This document shows, piece after piece, positions 6,386 to 9,921 of a DNA stretch of 9,921 bases. Position numbers and translations under genes: made by a program. The notes beneath the pieces were generated by a model, which was not told the origin of the DNA, did not search any database, and was given only the letters and a program-made list of their open reading frames with translations. Positions within the stretch are counted from its first letter, which is position 1; the number at the start of each line of letters is the position of its first letter. Origin of the DNA: Anaerolineales bacterium (lineage in GTDB: Bacteria > Chloroflexota > Anaerolineae > Anaerolineales > Villigracilaceae); contig JADGQD010000061.1 of assembly GCA_017882065.1 (NCBI GenBank), positions 1 through 9,921 of the forward strand. The letters run 5' to 3'.

Positions 6386-8283
6386 ACACGCAAAGCAGCA
6401 ACCCAACAACCAATCCCAGTCCACTGGGCGGTCGTGCCCCAATGGGCGGCGGCATGGGCATGGGGGGACGTGGCGGTGGCCCCATGGCTATGATGAGGAA
6501 AGGGGAAAAGCCCCGCGACTTCAAAGGCACCCTGAAAAAGCTGATCCAATATCTTGGGCAATACCGGCTTTTGATCGTGTTCATCTGGTTATTGGCGATT
6601 GCCTCGACGGTCGCAATGATTGTTGGCCCCAAGATCCTGGGTAATGCCACCACCAAGCTGTTCGAAGGTGTGATGGCCCAGATCGCCGGGACCGGTTCCG
6701 TCGACTTTGGATATATTGGTCACATCATCGTGCTCATCCTGATGCTGTACCTGGTCTCCGCCTTGCTGAGCTACGGCCAGGGCTGGATCATGGCCAACGT
6801 GGCAATGAATATCACCTATCGTTTCCGGAAGGATATCTCCGGGAAGATCAACCGCATGCCGCTTAAATACTTCGACGGCACGAGCCACGGCGAGGTGCTC
6901 TCCCGCATCACCAACGATGTGGATACGGTCAGCCAGACCCTGAACCAGAGCCTGACGCAGATCATTACCTCCGTGGCCACGGTCGTTGGTGTGCTTGTGA
7001 TGATGTTCACCATCAGTTGGCAGATGACCCTGGTGGCTGTGGCCATCCTCCCGTTGTCGTTCGGCATCATTGCCCTGATCATCGGCAAGTCGCAGGTCTT
7101 TTTCAAACGCCAGCAGGATTACCTGGGTCACATCAACGGTCACGTCGAAGAAATGTATGGCGGGCACGTCGTGATGAAGGCCTTCAATGGTGAGGCCAGG
7201 AGCGTTGAGCAATTTGACCAGATCAACGGCATCCTCTTCGACTCGGCCTGGAAATCGCAATTCCTGACAGGCCTGTTGTTCCCCATCATGAATTTCGTCG
7301 GCAACCTGGGCTATGTCGCCATCTGTATCCTGGGTGGCTACCTGGCCATCCAGGGCAGCATCACTATTGGCGATATCCAGGCCTTTATCCAATATGTCCG
7401 CTCGTTTACGCAGCCGATCTCGCAGATCGCCAACATATCCAATATTCTCCAACAGACGCTGGCCGCTGCTGAGCGCGTGTTCCAGTTCCTGGCTGAACCT
7501 GAGGAAATTCCCGACACTCTGACCCCTGTCCAGTTGGACACCGTCGAAGGTCGCGTGGATTTCAAGAATGTTCACTTCGGTTACAGCCCGGATAAGATCA
7601 TCATCAATGACTTTTCGTTCTACGCCGAACCCGGCCAGAAAATCGCCATTGTCGGCCCGACCGGTGCCGGAAAAACCACCATGGTCAAATTGTTGATGCG
7701 CTTCTATGATGTCAACAGCGGCGCTATCCTGGTGGACGGCCATAATATCAAGGATTTCACCCGCGGCGACCTGCGCTGCATGTTCGGTATGGTTTTGCAA
7801 GACGCCTGGCTTTACAACGGACCCATCATGGAGAATATCCGCTACGGGCGTTCCAGCGCTACGGACGAGGAAGTCATTGCGGCTGCCAAAGCTGCTCATG
7901 TGGACCATTTCGTCCGCACCCTGCCGGAAGGCTATAATATGGTGCTTAATGAAGAAACCACCAACATATCCCAGGGACAAATGCAACTGTTGACCATCGC
8001 CCGCGCCATCCTGGCCGACCCCCGAATTCTCATCCTGGATGAAGCCACCAGCTCGGTGGATACCCATACCGAAGTGTTGATCCAAAAAGCGATGGACATC
8101 CTGATGAAAGGCCGCACCAGCTTTATCATCGCCCACCGCTTGTCCACCATCCGTGACGCGGACTGGATCCTGGTGATGAAGGACGGTGACATCGTGGAGC
8201 AGGGCAAGCATGCGAAACTGCTGGCTAAGAAAGGTTTCTACGCCGAGCTCTACAACAGCCAGTTCGAAGGCAAAGAAATCTAG
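6382..8283 (+). CDS. ABC exporter half-transporter, catalytically competent subunit
   Basis: A 633-residue partner of the preceding subunit: six transmembrane segments (from about 62 to 345) and an NBD (about 388-625). Walker A GPTGAGKTT (425-433), Q473, Walker B ILILDE (549-554) with catalytic E554, and switch H585 in IIAHRLST are all canonical. The signature is ISQGQ (529-533) instead of LSGGQ. This is the complement of the first subunit: the site using its own Walker motifs and the partner's VSGGQ is consensus, the other is degenerate. The N-terminal 15-38 is a Gly/Met-rich stretch with repeated GG and MGG, a feature I recall from LmrD/TM288-like subunits. ATG 6382 overlaps the upstream stop as ATGA, with AGGAGG at 6369-6374, implying coupled translation and equal subunit production. 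Expected in the inner membrane. Confidence 0.93.
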   Translation: MNTQSSNPTTNPSPLGGRAPMGGGMGMGGRGGGPMAMMRKGEKPRDFKGTLKKLIQYLGQYRLLIVFIWLLAIASTVAMIVGPKILGNATTKLFEGVMAQIAGTGSVDFGYIGHIIVLILMLYLVSALLSYGQGWIMANVAMNITYRFRKDISGKINRMPLKYFDGTSHGEVLSRITNDVDTVSQTLNQSLTQIITSVATVVGVLVMMFTISWQMTLVAVAILPLSFGIIALIIGKSQVFFKRQQDYLGHINGHVEEMYGGHVVMKAFNGEARSVEQFDQINGILFDSAWKSQFLTGLLFPIMNFVGNLGYVAICILGGYLAIQGSITIGDIQAFIQYVRSFTQPISQIANISNILQQTLAAAERVFQFLAEPEEIPDTLTPVQLDTVEGRVDFKNVHFGYSPDKIIINDFSFYAEPGQKIAIVGPTGAGKTTMVKLLMRFYDVNSGAILVDGHNIKDFTRGDLRCMFGMVLQDAWLYNGPIMENIRYGRSSATDEEVIAAAKAAHVDHFVRTLPEGYNMVLNEETTNISQGQMQLLTIARAILADPRILILDEATSSVDTHTEVLIQKAMDILMKGRTSFIIAHRLSTIRDADWILVMKDGDIVEQGKHAKLLAKKGFYAELYNSQFEGKEI

Positions 8284-8318
8284 CCTGAAAGAGAATCAAC
8301 CGACCGTTTCAAAAAAAT

Positions 8319-8360
8319 CCAGCCTCTTCCATCTTCCAGAGGAAAATTGGGGGAGGCTGG
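8319..8360 (-). terminator. Hairpin with T tract on the minus strand; possible bidirectional terminator
   Basis: CCAGCCTCTTCC at 8319-8330 pairs with GGGGGAGGCTGG at 8349-8360 (12 bp with two G-U pairs) across an 18-base loop. On the + strand it is followed only by CCCTCTTTC, a poor T tract. Seven A residues at 8311-8317 become a T tract when read on the minus strand, so the better intrinsic terminator faces leftwards. It may still slow + strand transcription between the exporter and the reductase. Confidence 0.45.
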
Positions 8361-8383
8361 CCCTCTTTCATCAAGTAACTTAT

Positions 8384-8388
8384 GGAGG
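8384..8388 (+). promoter_or_regulatory. Ribosome binding site deciding the reductase start
   Basis: GGAGG ends nine bases before ATG 8398. The open frame extends to TTG 8347 inside the upstream hairpin, without a ribosome binding site, so 8398 is preferred. Confidence 0.7.
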
Positions 8389-8397
8389 ACTTTCGCA

Positions 8398-9369
8398 ATG
8401 GAAAAAAACATAAAGGTTCAAATGAGGCACCTTGGAAAAACGGACATTCTGGTCACGCCGATTGGATTGGGCGTTATGGAGTTGGCCGGTGGAGGCGGAC
8501 TGATCGGTCGCATGTTCCCGGTCATTCCTCAGGATGAAAAGAACGCCATTATCAAAGCCGCCCTGGACGGCGGTATCAACTGGTTTGACACTGCAGAAAT
8601 GTACGGCGCCGGAGTATCTGAACAATCCCTGGCGACTGGGTTGAAAGCCGCCGGCAAGTCTGACCGGGATGTGGTCATTGCGACGAAATGGCAGCCTTTT
8701 TTACGGACGGCAGGTAATATTCCGCATAGCATAGAAAACCGACTGCACTTCCTGGATGGATTCAGCATAGGGAATTATATGGTCCATCAGCCTTACAGCT
8801 TCTCCTCACCAGAAGCTGAAATGAACGCTATGGCCGATCTGGTGGAGGCGGGGAAAATCCGGTCGGTGGGAGTCAGCAACTTCAACCCTGCCCGAATGCG
8901 GCGGGCGCATGCCGCACTGGCAAAAAGGGGTATTCCGTTGGCGGTAAACCAGGTTCGTTATAGTCTATTGAACCGTGAGATCGAGACGAATGGGGTCCTC
9001 AACATGGCCAGGGATTTGGGAGTTACTATTATCGCATACACCCCGGTTGCACGCGGCCTGTTGACCGGGAAATATCACAAGGATCCGGGGCTCCTGGACA
9101 GCATGTCTGGTTGGCGCAAGGCAAGTATGCAACGCAACCTCGAGCGGACCCGTCCTCTCATCAACGCCATGGATGAGATTGCCGCCAATTACAAAACTAC
9201 AATCGCCCAGGTGGCATTGAATTGGTTGATCAACTTCAACGGGGAGATTGTCGTTACCATCCCGGGTGCGACCAGGGTTCGCCAGGCTGAAGAAAGCGCC
9301 GGTGCAATGAAGTTCCTGCTCTCCGGTGATGAAATGGCTCGACTGGATGATGAGTCGCACAGGCTGTAA
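8398..9369 (+). CDS. Aldo/keto reductase family oxidoreductase
   Basis: A 323-residue cytoplasmic TIM-barrel oxidoreductase expected to reduce aldehydes or ketones with NADPH. The catalytic tetrad is visible: D64 and Y69 in WFDTAEMYG (62-70), K97 in ATKW, and H130 in YMVHQP. Other family marks are the N-terminal RHLGKTDILVTPIGLG, the strand SVGVSNFNP, YTPVARGLLTGKY, and the C-terminal cofactor segment TIPGATRVRQAEE. Length is typical. The substrate cannot be told. It lies 114 bases after the ABC exporter on the same strand, separated by a hairpin, and no clear promoter of its own is visible, so read-through from the exporter operon is possible. A link to detoxification of an exported or inducing compound is inference only. 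Confidence 0.9.
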   Translation: MEKNIKVQMRHLGKTDILVTPIGLGVMELAGGGGLIGRMFPVIPQDEKNAIIKAALDGGINWFDTAEMYGAGVSEQSLATGLKAAGKSDRDVVIATKWQPFLRTAGNIPHSIENRLHFLDGFSIGNYMVHQPYSFSSPEAEMNAMADLVEAGKIRSVGVSNFNPARMRRAHAALAKRGIPLAVNQVRYSLLNREIETNGVLNMARDLGVTIIAYTPVARGLLTGKYHKDPGLLDSMSGWRKASMQRNLERTRPLINAMDEIAANYKTTIAQVALNWLINFNGEIVVTIPGATRVRQAEESAGAMKFLLSGDEMARLDDESHRL

Positions 9370-9391
9370 GGGCGTGTTATAAAATTCTCTC

Positions 9392-9417
9392 TGTGATCGT
9401 TCTCTGACCGAATCACA
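9392..9417 (+). promoter_or_regulatory. Inverted repeat upstream of the ABC-2 ATPase promoter; candidate operator
   Basis: TGTGAT at 9392-9397 and ATCACA at 9412-9417 form a perfect 6-bp inverted repeat with 14 bases between. The half-sites match CRP/FNR-type halves (TGTGA and TCACA), but the spacing is about one helical turn longer than the usual 6 bases. It ends 12 bases before the -35 box. Confidence 0.3.
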
Positions 9418-9429
9418 CGTTAGGCGTCG

Positions 9430-9457
9430 TTGCCACTATGTTCGTATATTGTAAAAT
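9430..9457 (+). promoter_or_regulatory. Sigma70-type promoter of the ABC-2 ATPase gene
   Basis: TTGCCA at 9430-9435 and TAAAAT at 9452-9457 with a 16-base spacer. Transcription would start near 9464, about 29 bases before the ATG. An alternative -10 (TACAAT, 9470-9475) has a poorer partner. Confidence 0.5.
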
Positions 9458-9492
9458 AAACCAATGGAGTACAATCTTCCAAAGGAGGAGCT

Positions 9493-9921
9493 ATGTCTGA
9501 CTTTGCTATCCAAACCCAATCGCTGACTAAAAACTACGGCTCCGTGCACGCCTTGCGCGGAGTGGACCTGGAAGTCCGGCGCGGCGAGATCTTCGGCTTT
9601 CTCGGCCCGAACGGCTCCGGGAAGACCACCACCATCCGCTGCCTGCTGGACCTGATCCGCCCGAATGGTGGAACGAGCCGCGTCCTCGGCCTGGACCCGC
9701 AAAAACAGTCCCGCCAGGTGCGCGCCCGCTCCGGCTACCTGCCCGGCGAACTGCGCTTGGAAGATGGGATGACTGTTGAAGCCACTCTGCGCTATCTCAA
9801 TGCCTTGCGCGGCGGAAAATCAGATTGGGGCTACGTCCGAAAACTTGCCGAACGTCTCGCCCTCGACCTGAAGATCCAGTGCCGCAATCTCTCCAAAGGC
9901 AACAAGCAGAAGGTCGGCGTG
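9493..9921 (+). CDS. ABC-2 type transporter ATP-binding protein (N-terminal part)
   Basis: The frame opens at ATG 9493, with AAGGAGGAG at 9482-9490 just upstream, and runs 143 codons to the right edge without a stop. It is the N-terminal half of a stand-alone ABC ATPase of the ABC-2 (BcrA/YxlF/NatA-like) kind. Seen: LTKNYGSVHALRGVDLEV, Walker A GPNGSGKTT (38-46), GYLPGEL (81-87) at the Q-loop position where this family often lacks Gln, and the signature LSKGNKQK (133-140). Walker B, the switch His and the C-terminal domain lie outside. Such genes are usually followed by a multi-spanning ABC-2 permease, so an export system for an antibiotic, lipid or ion is expected beyond the window. It has its own promoter and so is probably a separate unit from the reductase. 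Confidence 0.9.
   Translation, partial: MSDFAIQTQSLTKNYGSVHALRGVDLEVRRGEIFGFLGPNGSGKTTTIRCLLDLIRPNGGTSRVLGLDPQKQSRQVRARSGYLPGELRLEDGMTVEATLRYLNALRGGKSDWGYVRKLAERLALDLKIQCRNLSKGNKQKVGV

Noticed and set aside
6589..8211. Minus-strand frame of 540 codons opposite the second ABC gene
   Set aside because: The opposite strand encodes all ABC motifs in order; the antisense product is low-complexity His/Asp/Gln-rich with no ribosome binding site.
8347..8397. N-terminal extension of the reductase from TTG 8347
   Set aside because: It runs through the hairpin arm and the ribosome binding site that serves ATG 8398.
1..9921. CRISPR array, insertion sequence, prophage or toxin-antitoxin/defence cassette
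   Set aside because: No repeat-spacer pattern, transposase, integrase, tRNA-flanked boundary or recognised defence gene was seen on either strand.

Overview
This is a bacterial chromosomal window in which every recognisable gene lies on the + strand. It looks like an ordinary, gene-dense, mid-to-high-GC genome with clear AGGAGG-type ribosome binding sites and sigma70-like promoters. The gene set (Nramp plus tandem-UspA pair, MarR-controlled heterodimeric ABC exporter, aldo/keto reductase, ABC-2 type ATPase) would fit an environmental Chloroflexota (Anaerolineae-like) or Firmicutes-like bacterium. I lean to the former, but this is inference from protein flavour only. No 16S gene, tRNA or other decisive marker is present.

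Layout. 1-159 is the C-terminal end of an unrecognised protein. 212-976 is a nucleosidase/phosphorylase of the MTA/SAH nucleosidase superfamily with its catalytic residues intact. After a gap holding a possible terminator/operator and a strong promoter, 1176-3381 is a two-gene operon: an Nramp (MntH-type) Mn/Fe transporter and a tandem universal stress protein. It ends in two hairpins, the second with a perfect 16-bp stem. A near-consensus promoter at 3527-3555 then drives a MarR-family regulator (3588-4031) followed by two half-transporter genes (4145-6385 and 6382-8283, overlapping as ATGA). A hairpin region separates these from an aldo/keto reductase (8398-9369). A further promoter and a strong ribosome binding site precede an ABC-2-type ATPase gene that runs off the right edge (9493-9921).

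How the genes work together. The MarR-ABC-ABC block reads as a self-regulated efflux module. The ABC pair is a textbook asymmetric heterodimer. The first subunit has Asp in place of the catalytic Glu and Gln in place of the switch His, but a good signature. The second has a good Walker B and His switch but a degenerate ISQGQ signature. One ATP site is therefore canonical and one degenerate. The first subunit also carries an extra segment of about 170 residues between TM1 and TM2, predicted to lie outside the cell. The Nramp-USP pair looks like metal uptake coupled to a stress or nucleotide-sensing protein whose two nucleotide-binding motifs are both imperfect.

Nothing here is clearly a new class of system. 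The most notable points are the extracellular insert in the exporter, the Nramp-USP coupling with non-canonical USP motifs, and several regulatory inverted repeats. No mobile element, CRISPR array, tRNA or rRNA was seen.
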